A stretch of 64,000 nt of DNA, from NCBI GenBank assembly GCA_934351835.1, contig CAKRJP010000001.1, positions 124,001 to 188,000 of the forward strand. Reading direction: 5' to 3'. Of this stretch, positions 51,864 through 59,930 are shown in pieces. A program made the translations under genes and the position numbers. Each line of letters begins with the position of its first letter. The stretch's first letter is position 1. The stretch comes from an uncultured Lachnospiraceae bacterium. Its GTDB lineage: Bacteria > Bacillota > Clostridia > Lachnospirales > Lachnospiraceae. Below the pieces are notes generated by a model, which was not told the DNA's origin, searched no databases, and worked only from the letters and a program-made list of their open reading frames with translations.

Positions 51864-53246
51864 ATGGACACAATCAATACTATCATTACAACGGTGAACG
51901 GAGTGGTCTGGGGCTGGCCGATGATCATTCTGCTTCTTGGAACTCATGTGTATATGACAGCAAAGACAGGATTTATCCAGAAATATGCAGTTACAAAGGG
52001 AATCCCGCTGTCAGTAAAGAAAGACAGCGATGCGGAAGGCGAGGTTTCACAGTTCGGGGCACTGACAACGGCTCTGGCGGCTACCATCGGAACCGGAAAT
52101 ATTGTCGGAGTAGGAACCGCAATCGCCCTTGGAGGACCGGGAGCGGTGCTCTGGTGCTGGCTGACGGGTGTTTTTGGAATCGCTACTAAATATGCAGAGT
52201 CTTATATTGCGGTAAAATACCGTGTGAAGACAGAAGACGGACGTATGCAGGGCGGTGCGATGTACGCTCTGGAACGTGGACTGAATATGAAATGGCTGGC
52301 GATGCTGTTTGCATTTTTTGCAGGTTTTGCTTCTTTTGGAATTGGATGTGCGACACAGGTAAATTCCATTGCAGAAGTCTGCAAGACAAATTTTAATATT
52401 CCACCGGTTGCCGTTGGAATCGTGATCGCAGCATTGACGGCATTCGTAATCTTTGGTGGTATTAAATCCATTGCAAGAGTCTGTGAACGATTAGTTCCAT
52501 TTATGGCAGCGTTTTATGTACTTGGATGTATTATTATTTTGTGTATGAATTACGATTATATCATTCCTGCAATCCAGGTAATCTGCAAACTTGCATTTAC
52601 ACCGGGAGCGGCAGCGGGTGGACTGGTTGGAACAGGCGTACGTATGGCAATCCGCTTTGGAGTTGCCAGGGGATTATTTTCCAATGAATCCGGTATGGGT
52701 TCTGCTCCGATTGCGGCAGCGGCTGCACAGACAAGAAATCCGGTGCGTCAGGCACTGATTTCCTCCACAGGAACATTTTGGGACACCGTTGTAGTATGTC
52801 TGATGACAGGACTGGTATTAGCGTCTACGATTATGAAAAATCCAAACATTAATGCCGATTCTGTGACAAACGGTGGACAGCTTACCTCACTGGCATTTGG
52901 ACAGATCCCGGTAATCGGACCGATTATCTTAACTTTAGGAATCATCTGTTTTGCTTATTCCACAGTACTTGGATGGGCGTATTACGGAGAACGATGCGTG
53001 GAATATCTGGCCGGTAAAAATGTACTGATGGGATATCGAGTACTCTACATAATCGTGGCAGCTATTGCACCGATCGTGACATTAGATACTGTATGGCTGG
53101 TGGCAGATACACTGAACGCCTTGATGGCAATCCCGAATCTGATTGCAGTACTGGCGCTGTCAGGTCAGATGTCAAAAGATACAAAGAAATATTTGAAGAA
53201 TCTGGATGCATGGGATGAGACACCGGTGCCGGTGGTGAGAAGATAA
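51864..53246 (+). CDS. Sodium:alanine (AGCS) symporter
   Basis: A 460-residue transporter of the alanine/glycine:cation symporter family with about 11 TM segments: ALAATIGTGNIVGVGTAIALGG is the family hallmark (20 residues or fewer of it are diagnostic: GTGNIVGVG). GGPGAVLWCWLTGVFGIATK, GLFSNESGMGSAPIAAAAAQ and LGWAYYGERCVEYL follow. It imports alanine or glycine with sodium. The RBS is AAAGGGG. Followed by a strong terminator. Confidence 0.93.
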   Translation: MDTINTIITTVNGVVWGWPMIILLLGTHVYMTAKTGFIQKYAVTKGIPLSVKKDSDAEGEVSQFGALTTALAATIGTGNIVGVGTAIALGGPGAVLWCWLTGVFGIATKYAESYIAVKYRVKTEDGRMQGGAMYALERGLNMKWLAMLFAFFAGFASFGIGCATQVNSIAEVCKTNFNIPPVAVGIVIAALTAFVIFGGIKSIARVCERLVPFMAAFYVLGCIIILCMNYDYIIPAIQVICKLAFTPGAAAGGLVGTGVRMAIRFGVARGLFSNESGMGSAPIAAAAAQTRNPVRQALISSTGTFWDTVVVCLMTGLVLASTIMKNPNINADSVTNGGQLTSLAFGQIPVIGPIILTLGIICFAYSTVLGWAYYGERCVEYLAGKNVLMGYRVLYIIVAAIAPIVTLDTVWLVADTLNALMAIPNLIAVLALSGQMSKDTKKYLKNLDAWDETPVPVVRR

Positions 53247-53256
53247 GTTAAAAGTA

Positions 53257-53303
53257 TAGAAAACCACCCTCTAAACTTTGACGGGTTTCAGGGTGGTTTT
53301 CTA
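53257..53303. terminator. Bidirectional terminator between AGCS and HAAS genes
   Basis: TAGAAAACCACCCT and its exact complement (14 bp) flank a 19-nt loop with A/T tracts on both sides. Confidence 0.92.
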
Positions 53304-53305
53304 TT

Positions 53306-53992
53306 CTACATAAATTGGTCATTTCCCAGACAGGGGAGATTTCTTTTAGCACCAATGATATACAAACTTGCAGGAATATAACATATGCAAGTAATAATGA
53401 TTTGTAATAAAAATAGGAGTAAAAAACTATGGTTAGCCGTAATGTATCGAAGTTTTAAAATGGTATAGGAAATAGCTATAATATTGATACAGACAGCGAT
53501 AAATAGTAATATTTTCCCATTGGTTATCAGACGGGGTGATTTTTGTGTAATATTACAGTAATATTCTGCCATATTGCCAAATGACAGGAGGGTTCCAAAT
53601 AAAAGGATTCCTATGCTGCTTCCAATTAATACCAAGGCAAATTCCTCTAGTATTGAGGGAATAAAAATTGTCCATAATAAAAATAGTAAAAAATAGAGTG
53701 CGGAAAGAATACTGCCAATAAGACCAACTAATTGATAGTAGATTCCGGTATATTTAAGTAATCTTCGTCCGCCGGGAACTTTGCATCCACCGAGAGAATA
53801 AACTAAATGATTGCAAAATTCAGAAGGTGTCATACCCAAAATGTCTGTAAATTCTTCGCCCCGTTGTTCTGCTTCTAAAGCCATTCCGGAAATGTCTTTT
53901 TCCATTTGTTGTATTTCAGACTTTGATAAAGGAAAAGTATGGATATAATGTTTTATTTTTCTTATAATTCGTCTGTTTTTCTTATTTAACAT
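53306..53992 (-). CDS. HAAS/DUF1700-type membrane protein
   Basis: A 228-residue protein: an N-terminal soluble helical region (about 1-65) like the HAAS domain that accompanies PadR regulators, then four or five TM helices. ATG at 53992 follows GGAGG and overlaps the end of the PadR gene by 11 nt; the frame opens earlier but without RBS. It probably works with PadR to sense the membrane or a drug. Role inferred. AT-rich, unlike the flanking genes. Confidence 0.75.
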   Translation of the reverse strand: MLNKKNRRIIRKIKHYIHTFPLSKSEIQQMEKDISGMALEAEQRGEEFTDILGMTPSEFCNHLVYSLGGCKVPGGRRLLKYTGIYYQLVGLIGSILSALYFLLFLLWTIFIPSILEEFALVLIGSSIGILLFGTLLSFGNMAEYYCNITQKSPRLITNGKILLFIAVCINIIAISYTILKLRYITANHSFLLLFLLQIIITCICYIPASLYIIGAKRNLPCLGNDQFM

Positions 53993-54320
53993 TTCTTTCC
54001 TCCAAGTTAAATACATGATTTACAGTTTCCGAAATTTGATACCAGTTTGTTTTAAATTCATTTAAATATTCACGACCTGAGGACGTGATCGAATAATATT
54101 TCCGACTAGGACCTAAGGGAGATGGTCTCATTTCAGAAGTGATGATTTTCTTTTTTTCTAAGCGGACTAACAAAGGATAAATAGTTCCCTCTTTGATATC
54201 TGTAAATCCATATTCAAGAAGAGTTGTAACAATTTCATATCCGTAAGTGGTATTTTGAGAAAGGATCTGTAAAATACATCCTTCTAAAGTACCACGCATT
54301 AATTGAGATTTATCGTACAT
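53982..54320 (-). CDS. PadR-family transcriptional regulator
   Basis: A 112-residue winged-helix repressor: RGTLEGCILQILSQNTTYGYE, GTIYPLLVRLEKKK and the wing SRKYYSITSSGREYL are typical. The recognition helix region contains EGTIYPLL. GGAG precedes the ATG. It is divergent from the ABC transporter and next to a HAAS-type membrane protein, a common PadR arrangement controlling drug-export genes. Confidence 0.92.
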   Translation of the reverse strand: MYDKSQLMRGTLEGCILQILSQNTTYGYEIVTTLLEYGFTDIKEGTIYPLLVRLEKKKIITSEMRPSPLGPSRKYYSITSSGREYLNEFKTNWYQISETVNHVFNLEERNVK

Positions 54321-54360
54321 AGTATCTCCTGATAGTTTTTACTTTGTTTTGCATAATAAT

Positions 54361-54465
54361 ATTATAACATAGCACGAGAGAATAACAATAAAAAGCCTGT
54401 AATATAGATTGACAAAGGACTACTATGTGGTACACTGTAGATAACTAATAGGTGTAACATAGTAG
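54361..54465 (+). promoter_or_regulatory. Divergent promoters with PadR-type half-sites
   Basis: Plus promoter: TTGACA (54409-54414), 16 bp, TACACT (54431-54436). Minus promoter: TTGTTA, 16 bp, TATAAT (54361-54366). CTACTATGT (54420-54428) lies between -35 and -10 of the plus promoter, and its exact complement ACATAGTAG is at 54457-54465. ACATAG (54367-54372) abuts the minus -10. The sites fit PadR repression of both transcripts. Confidence 0.6.
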
Positions 54466-54487
54466 CTAGGCAAAGGAGATTTACTAA

Positions 54488-55240
54488 ATGAAAATATTAG
54501 AAGTGGAAAATTTAATAAGAAATTACCGAAAATCTTCATTTCAGGATGGTGATAACGATATAAAAGTGTTGAAAGGAATTAGTTTTCAGGTGAGCGAAGG
54601 TGAATTTGTGGGAATAATGGGGAAATCAGGATGTGGGAAAACAACACTTTTAAAAATATTAGGAATGATTGATAAACCTACAGGTGGAATGGTTTCTTTT
54701 ATGGAAGAAGATACAAGTCAATTATATGGCGATAGACTTGCGGAAATTCGAAATAAAAGAATTGGATTTATTTTTCAGGATTTTTATCTGATGGATAGTC
54801 TTTCGGTTGAAGAAAATATTATGTTACCGATGATTCTAAACAAAATACCGACGAAAGTAATGAAAGAGGAAACGATTAAGTATGCAACTAAGTTTCAAAT
54901 TGAACATCTGTTAAAGAAAAACCCATATGAATTATCAGGCGGTGAAAAGCAGAGAGTAGCTATTTGCCGAGCTTTGATTAATGATCCAGATTTGATTCTT
55001 GCTGATGAACCTACGGGGAATCTTGATTCTAAATCGGGAGCGATTGTAATTGATGCATTGGAAAAAATATCTTCAGAATACAAAAAAACGATTGTTATGG
55101 TTACCCATGATCCTAAAATGGCGAGCTATTGTGATCGGATTATTTTGTTAAAGGATGGCAAGATTCTTGAGGAACTAGTAAAGGATATTGGGAGAAACGA
55201 ATTTTATCAGAGAATATTGTCAAAAATGGAAGAACTATAG
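54488..55240 (+). CDS. BceA-type ABC transporter ATP-binding protein
   Basis: A 250-residue ATPase: Walker A GKSGCGKTT, Q-loop FIFQDFYLMDSLSVEENIML, signature ELSGGEKQRVAICRAL, Walker B LILADEPTGNLDSKSG and H-loop VTHDPKMASYCD. The MacB/BceA subfamily works with an FtsX-like permease in antimicrobial peptide resistance. Its stop touches the next gene's region. No BceRS two-component system adjoins; PadR likely controls it. Confidence 0.92.
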   Translation: MKILEVENLIRNYRKSSFQDGDNDIKVLKGISFQVSEGEFVGIMGKSGCGKTTLLKILGMIDKPTGGMVSFMEEDTSQLYGDRLAEIRNKRIGFIFQDFYLMDSLSVEENIMLPMILNKIPTKVMKEETIKYATKFQIEHLLKKNPYELSGGEKQRVAICRALINDPDLILADEPTGNLDSKSGAIVIDALEKISSEYKKTIVMVTHDPKMASYCDRIILLKDGKILEELVKDIGRNEFYQRILSKMEEL

Positions 55241-55275
55241 TGGCATTAGGAGAAATTTATGAAAATGGAGAAAGT

Positions 55276-57273
55276 ATGCTAACAAAAATAATTATTAAAA
55301 ATTTTAAGAGTAATATCAAAAACTATATCTTATTTTTTATCAGTAATATTGTTTCAGTAGCAGAATTATTTCTTTTTTGCGGATTGAATAATATTATAAT
55401 GAGGGCAATTACAGAGCCTACAATAATGATGGGGATAAAAAATGATTTTATGATGGCAGTTAAATTAGTGACGGTAATTTCTATACTCTTGATGGTATTC
55501 TCTATGAGATATTATATTAAATTACGGGCGAAAGATTATGGCACATTTATGATGCTTGGAATGAAAAAGAGAGTATCTTATTGTCTGCTTTTTGGCGAAT
55601 ATACATTAGGATGTCTTGGTTCTTTGATCACAGGAATTTTAATAGGAAATGTATTTCTATATATTCTTTTATATGGACTTAATCAGTTATATCCGGAAAC
55701 TTTTGTCATTACGAGTGTAGATTGGAATGTATATCGAAATACGATAGGTTTATGTTTAGTTGTTATGTTGGGAATTGCTGTTATTTTGTTGATTTGGATG
55801 GATGGCAAAAATTTAAGCACATTAATGATGAAAGAAGAGATAAAAGAAAAACGTCCGATGAGTTCAAAGTGGTTGCTGCTTGCAATGGTAGGTGCAGGGT
55901 TTATTGTATTGGCAGTCAGACAATATAATCCGGGAACATGGGGGTACTATTTTTCACATGCATATTTTATCATTGGAGGTTGTTTTATTCTGGCATTTGG
56001 CGGAGGATGTGTGATTGAATGGCTGAAGAAAAGTCGATATTATCCACAATATATACTGAAAATTAATCAGTTTGACAGTAAATACCAGAGTAATATGTTA
56101 GCAATTCTGATGCTGTTTGTAATCCATTTTTTTGCATTGTCCTATCTTGGTACGCAGATAAGTGATCTATTACCGTTAGACAGAGAAGAAAAAAATTATC
56201 CCTATGATGTTATTTGGATGGCTCAGAATAAAGATTCAAAATTCAGTGAAAAGGTTGCAGAAAAATATAAAGGGACAGTGTGTCATATTCCTATGATTCG
56301 TGCGACTATGTTTTATTCTCAGGAAGAAATTGGAATTTCTGAGTCAACATATAAGAATCTTACGGGAAAATCATATAATCTTAAAGGAAAGGAGATTGTG
56401 GTAGGAATAGAAGATCAAGATTTTCAAAAAGAAGAGAAAATAAAAGATAAAACTTCTTATGATCTTTATAGTTGGCTTTATATAGGAAAATTTAATCCTG
56501 ATATAAAAGCGTTTAGATTTTCCAGTATTTTACAAGATCCAAAGTATAGATATGATATAAAAGAAATACATACCCAAAGTTTATTTGGAAAGTTTACATT
56601 AGAAGAAGAGGAAGAATCAGGGGAAAATACGGTCATATTTTCTGATGAATATTTTGAAAAAGAATGGGAACAACAGGTGAAAGATAATGAAGAAATTTCG
56701 GTATTGGAAGTGTTTAAATTTCCTAAAGACACAGAACAGGCTGCCTGGAAAGAAATAAAATCATATATAGAAGAAAATGGAGTAGAAGTATTTCAACCGG
56801 ATGTAGTTTATCCGCCACATGCCATTTGTTATGATAAAACGGTTTTTCTTAAAGAACAGAGACTGAATATTTTATTTTTATTATCAAGCAAAATATTTAT
56901 TCTGCTTTCGCTGTTACTGAGTGGAAGTTTTATTATGATGATAAAAAATTTGTCTGAGATCTCTTCATATGTTAGAAGATATGAGTTCTTGAATACAATG
57001 GGAATGAAAAAGAAAGAACAGAAACAGAATTTGAAGTTTGAAGTGCAGAGTGTTTCTAATATAGCACTTTTTGTAAGTATAAGTCTGGCAATTGTGTATG
57101 TTTTAATGTATGTACATTGGAACATTTTAAATGGGAAAATGATAAAATTAATTTTTTGGAAGTATTGGGGCTGTATGGCAGGCTTTTATGTGGCGGTGCA
57201 GATATTTATTCAGCATTTATTTGCAATGTATATTTATAGAAGAGTTGTAGGAAAAGAGATTACAATCGGATAA
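55276..57273 (+). CDS. BceB-type FtsX-like ABC permease
   Basis: A 665-residue permease with about ten TM helices: one at the N-terminus (KNFKSNIKNYILFFISNIV), a cluster around 55-275, a large extracellular domain (about 300-530) and C-terminal helices. The large loop is the hallmark of bacitracin/lantibiotic BceB proteins. ATG 55276 is chosen with GGAG upstream; the frame opens 12 codons earlier at a GTG. AT-rich codon use relative to neighbours suggests transfer. Confidence 0.85.
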   Translation: MLTKIIIKNFKSNIKNYILFFISNIVSVAELFLFCGLNNIIMRAITEPTIMMGIKNDFMMAVKLVTVISILLMVFSMRYYIKLRAKDYGTFMMLGMKKRVSYCLLFGEYTLGCLGSLITGILIGNVFLYILLYGLNQLYPETFVITSVDWNVYRNTIGLCLVVMLGIAVILLIWMDGKNLSTLMMKEEIKEKRPMSSKWLLLAMVGAGFIVLAVRQYNPGTWGYYFSHAYFIIGGCFILAFGGGCVIEWLKKSRYYPQYILKINQFDSKYQSNMLAILMLFVIHFFALSYLGTQISDLLPLDREEKNYPYDVIWMAQNKDSKFSEKVAEKYKGTVCHIPMIRATMFYSQEEIGISESTYKNLTGKSYNLKGKEIVVGIEDQDFQKEEKIKDKTSYDLYSWLYIGKFNPDIKAFRFSSILQDPKYRYDIKEIHTQSLFGKFTLEEEEESGENTVIFSDEYFEKEWEQQVKDNEEISVLEVFKFPKDTEQAAWKEIKSYIEENGVEVFQPDVVYPPHAICYDKTVFLKEQRLNILFLLSSKIFILLSLLLSGSFIMMIKNLSEISSYVRRYEFLNTMGMKKKEQKQNLKFEVQSVSNIALFVSISLAIVYVLMYVHWNILNGKMIKLIFWKYWGCMAGFYVAVQIFIQHLFAMYIYRRVVGKEITIG

Positions 57274-57480
57274 AGAATTTATGAAAGTTTGTGATAGCGA
57301 GTAGACAAATAAATATACCTGTGCTAGCATGAAGTCAAAGCATTATATTTCTTGGAAAGCGAAATGTTTCGTATCTGATTTCATGTCTAAAATCATTCCA
57401 TCCGCCGATAGAGGTAATTAAGAAATCTCGATGCTTTATATTCCAAATGATAAGCAGAGAGATTAAAATTCGGAGTGAAG

Positions 57481-57503
57481 GATAAAGGGTTTATCGTTTT
57501 TTT
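57481..57503 (+). terminator. Terminator or attenuator before the Rpn gene
   Basis: GATAAA-GGG-TTTATC followed by GTTTTTTT. A second possible stem CAGGA / TCCTG follows. It ends the ABC operon or attenuates the next gene. The gap 57274-57480 shows nothing else clear. Confidence 0.6.
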
Positions 57504-57546
57504 CAGGATAAATCTCCTGTAAGAGTTAAAATGAAGGAGGTTTATT

Positions 57547-58440
57547 ATGAGTAATAACACAAATCAGTTACCCGTTAACAGACAGTATAAAGCAAGAATT
57601 TTTGAAATGTTGTATCAGGACAAAAAGGAACTTCTGGAGTTATATAATGCAGTCAATGGAACGAATTATAAGGATCCTGACCAATTAGAAATCAACACTT
57701 TAGAAAATGCGATTTATATGGCAATGCATAATGACATTTCTTTTGTAATTGGCTGGACGGTATCATTGTATGAACATCAATCAACGTTTAGCCCAAATCT
57801 TCCACTTAGATTTTTGTTCTATATGTCAGATCTGTATTCTAAAATAACTAAGGATGCAAATTTATATGGAGAAAAGAAAGTGAAGATACCTGCACCGAAG
57901 TTTATTATTTTTTATAATGGAGTTGAAGAAAGGCAAGAGCGAGAAATACTGAAATTGTCAGGACTGTATCATATCAAGGAACAAGAACCAGAGTTGGAAT
58001 TAACGGCTACTTTGTTAAATATCAACATTGGATATAATGAAGCATTGAAGAAGACTTGTAAATCATTAGGTGATTATTCAGAGTATACTGGAAGAGTCAG
58101 GGCTTATGCAAAAGATTTACCGATTGAGGAAGCCGTTGAAAAAGCAATAACGGAATGTATTCAGGAAGGGATTCTTAAAGATTTTCTAAGTAAACACAGA
58201 GCGGAGGCAAAGAAAGTGAGTATATATGAATATGACGAAGAAAAGCATCTCCGAATGGAACGGGAACAGTCTTATGCGGATGGTTTGAAACAAGGAATTG
58301 AGCAAGGCTGTAAAAAGACTTCGGAGCGAATGAATCAATTAATTCTAAAACTGTCCGCTCTTGGAAGAATGGATGAGATTGTTCAGGCGGCGGAAAATCC
58401 AGAGTATCAGAAGAAATTATTCGAAGAATTTAAGTTATAA
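57547..58440 (+). CDS. Rpn-family recombination-promoting nuclease / PD-(D/E)XK transposase-like
   Basis: A 297-residue protein of the Rpn group: YKARIFEMLYQDKKELLELY, the metal Asp region in MHNDISFVIG, then YEHQST (ExQ motif) and FIIFYNGVEERQ. The C-terminus is a charged helical tail with EQSYADGLKQGIEQG. Rpn proteins make DNA breaks and raise recombination. They behave as mobile, repeated genes in Clostridia. GGAGG RBS. Full length with no frameshift seen. Confidence 0.88.
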   Translation: MSNNTNQLPVNRQYKARIFEMLYQDKKELLELYNAVNGTNYKDPDQLEINTLENAIYMAMHNDISFVIGWTVSLYEHQSTFSPNLPLRFLFYMSDLYSKITKDANLYGEKKVKIPAPKFIIFYNGVEERQEREILKLSGLYHIKEQEPELELTATLLNINIGYNEALKKTCKSLGDYSEYTGRVRAYAKDLPIEEAVEKAITECIQEGILKDFLSKHRAEAKKVSIYEYDEEKHLRMEREQSYADGLKQGIEQGCKKTSERMNQLILKLSALGRMDEIVQAAENPEYQKKLFEEFKL

Positions 58441-58465
58441 CCGTTGCCCATTCCCCGGTTCGCCC

Positions 58466-58493
58466 TTGACATATTCACTCAATATGTTAAAAT
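58466..58493 (+). promoter_or_regulatory. Promoter of the pheST operon
   Basis: TTGACA, 16-bp spacer, TAAAAT, upstream of the T-box leader. A second TATAAT at about 58502-58507 may be an alternative -10. Confidence 0.7.
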
Positions 58494-58509
58494 AGTTTGC
58501 GTATAATGA

Positions 58510-58791
58510 AAAGGTAATGATCGTGTAAGTAGAGAACTATTTTCCACTAGAGAGAGGGAATCGGCGGCTGTAAGTTTCCTTTGGTTCAGATAGTAATTGA
58601 ATTTCCCACGTGAACCGCATTTCCGAATGATAGAGATATCGGTAAGAGATGACGTCCACTGCACGTTACGCAGCAATGAGTGCTTGTGAAAGAATCGTTT
58701 TGAACAATCAAAAGAGACGAGATATTCACAGGAAGCAGGGTGGTAACACGGGTAATAACCTCGTCCCTTAGTAAGGGACGGGGATTTTTTT
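58510..58791 (+). promoter_or_regulatory. T-box leader (tRNA-Phe) with terminator
   Basis: The T-box sequence AGGGTGGTAACACGG lies at about 58737-58751. It is followed by a terminator stem CCTCGTCCCT / AGGGACGGGG with TTTTTTT (58759-58791). Upstream sequence forms the large Stem I region; TTC at 58603-58605 is a candidate Phe specifier codon. Uncharged tRNA-Phe should favour antitermination of pheS-pheT. T-box firm, specifier tentative. Confidence 0.9.
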
Positions 58792-58849
58792 ATGTAAAAA
58801 CCTGTTCCCGATAGAAACAAAATTCATAAAAGCAGAAAGGAAAAATGAT

Positions 58850-59869
58850 ATGAAGAACAAATTGCAGAACATCAAAGATGAGGCTTTAGCTGCAATTGCA
58901 AAAGCAGACAAGCCTGAGAGTTTAAATGATGTACGTGTAAAGTTCCTTGGTAAAAAAGGTGAACTTACCGCTGTATTAAAAGGAATGAAAGATGTTGCAC
59001 CGGAGGAGAGACCAAAAGTTGGTCAGATGGTAAATGAGACAAGAGCTGCCATCGAATCTGTTCTGGAAGAGAGCAAGACAAAATTAGAGAGAGCCATCCG
59101 TGAGGAAAAATTAAAACAGGAAGTTATCGATGTTACATTGCCATCTAAGAAAAATATGGTAGGACACCGTCATCCAAATACAATTGCCCTGGAAGAAGTA
59201 GAGAGAATCTTTACAGGAATGGGATATGAAGTGGTAGAAGGACCGGAAGTAGAGTTCGATGAGTACAACTTTGAGAAATTAAATATCCCGGCAGACCATC
59301 CGGCAAAAGACGAGCAGGATACTTTCTATATTAATAAGAACATCGTGCTCCGTACACAGACATCTTCTGTACAGGCACGTGTGATGGAAAAAGGAGAACT
59401 GCCAATCCGTATTATCTCACCAGGACGTGTATTCCGTTCAGATGAAGTGGATGCAACACATTCACCATCCTTCCATCAGATTGAGGGATTATTAATTGAC
59501 AAAAATGTATCCTTTGCAGACTTAAAAGGAACATTGCAGGAGTTCGCAAAAGAATTATTCGGACCAGAGACAAAGACAAAATTCCGTCCACATCATTTTC
59601 CATTTACAGAGCCAAGTGCCGAGGTAGATGTATCATGCTTCAAATGTGGTGGAAAAGGATGCCGTTTCTGTAAAGGCGAGGGATGGATCGAGATCCTTGG
59701 CTGCGGAATGGTACACCCACATGTATTAGAAATGTGCGGAATTGATCCGGAAGAATACACAGGATTCGCATTCGGAGTAGGATTAGAGAGAATCGCATTG
59801 TTAAAATACGAGATCGACGACATGAGACTGTTATACGAAAACGATATCAGATTCTTGAAACAGTTCTAG
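58850..59869 (+). CDS. pheS: Phenylalanine-tRNA ligase alpha subunit
   Basis: A 339-residue class II synthetase subunit: a coiled-coil N-terminal arm (about 1-85), VGHRHPNTIALEEVERIF, motif 2 near ATHSPSFHQIEGLLID, a CFKCGGKGCRFCKG metal-type insert and motif 3 GFAFGVGLERIALLKY. It pairs with PheT to charge tRNA-Phe. The T-box upstream controls it. RBS AAAGGA. Confidence 0.98.
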   Translation: MKNKLQNIKDEALAAIAKADKPESLNDVRVKFLGKKGELTAVLKGMKDVAPEERPKVGQMVNETRAAIESVLEESKTKLERAIREEKLKQEVIDVTLPSKKNMVGHRHPNTIALEEVERIFTGMGYEVVEGPEVEFDEYNFEKLNIPADHPAKDEQDTFYINKNIVLRTQTSSVQARVMEKGELPIRIISPGRVFRSDEVDATHSPSFHQIEGLLIDKNVSFADLKGTLQEFAKELFGPETKTKFRPHHFPFTEPSAEVDVSCFKCGGKGCRFCKGEGWIEILGCGMVHPHVLEMCGIDPEEYTGFAFGVGLERIALLKYEIDDMRLLYENDIRFLKQF

Positions 59870-59930
59870 TGAGTACACAAAAGAAGGAAGCGCGAGTGAA
59901 GCATAAACAAAGTTAAAAGGAGATTTTAAG

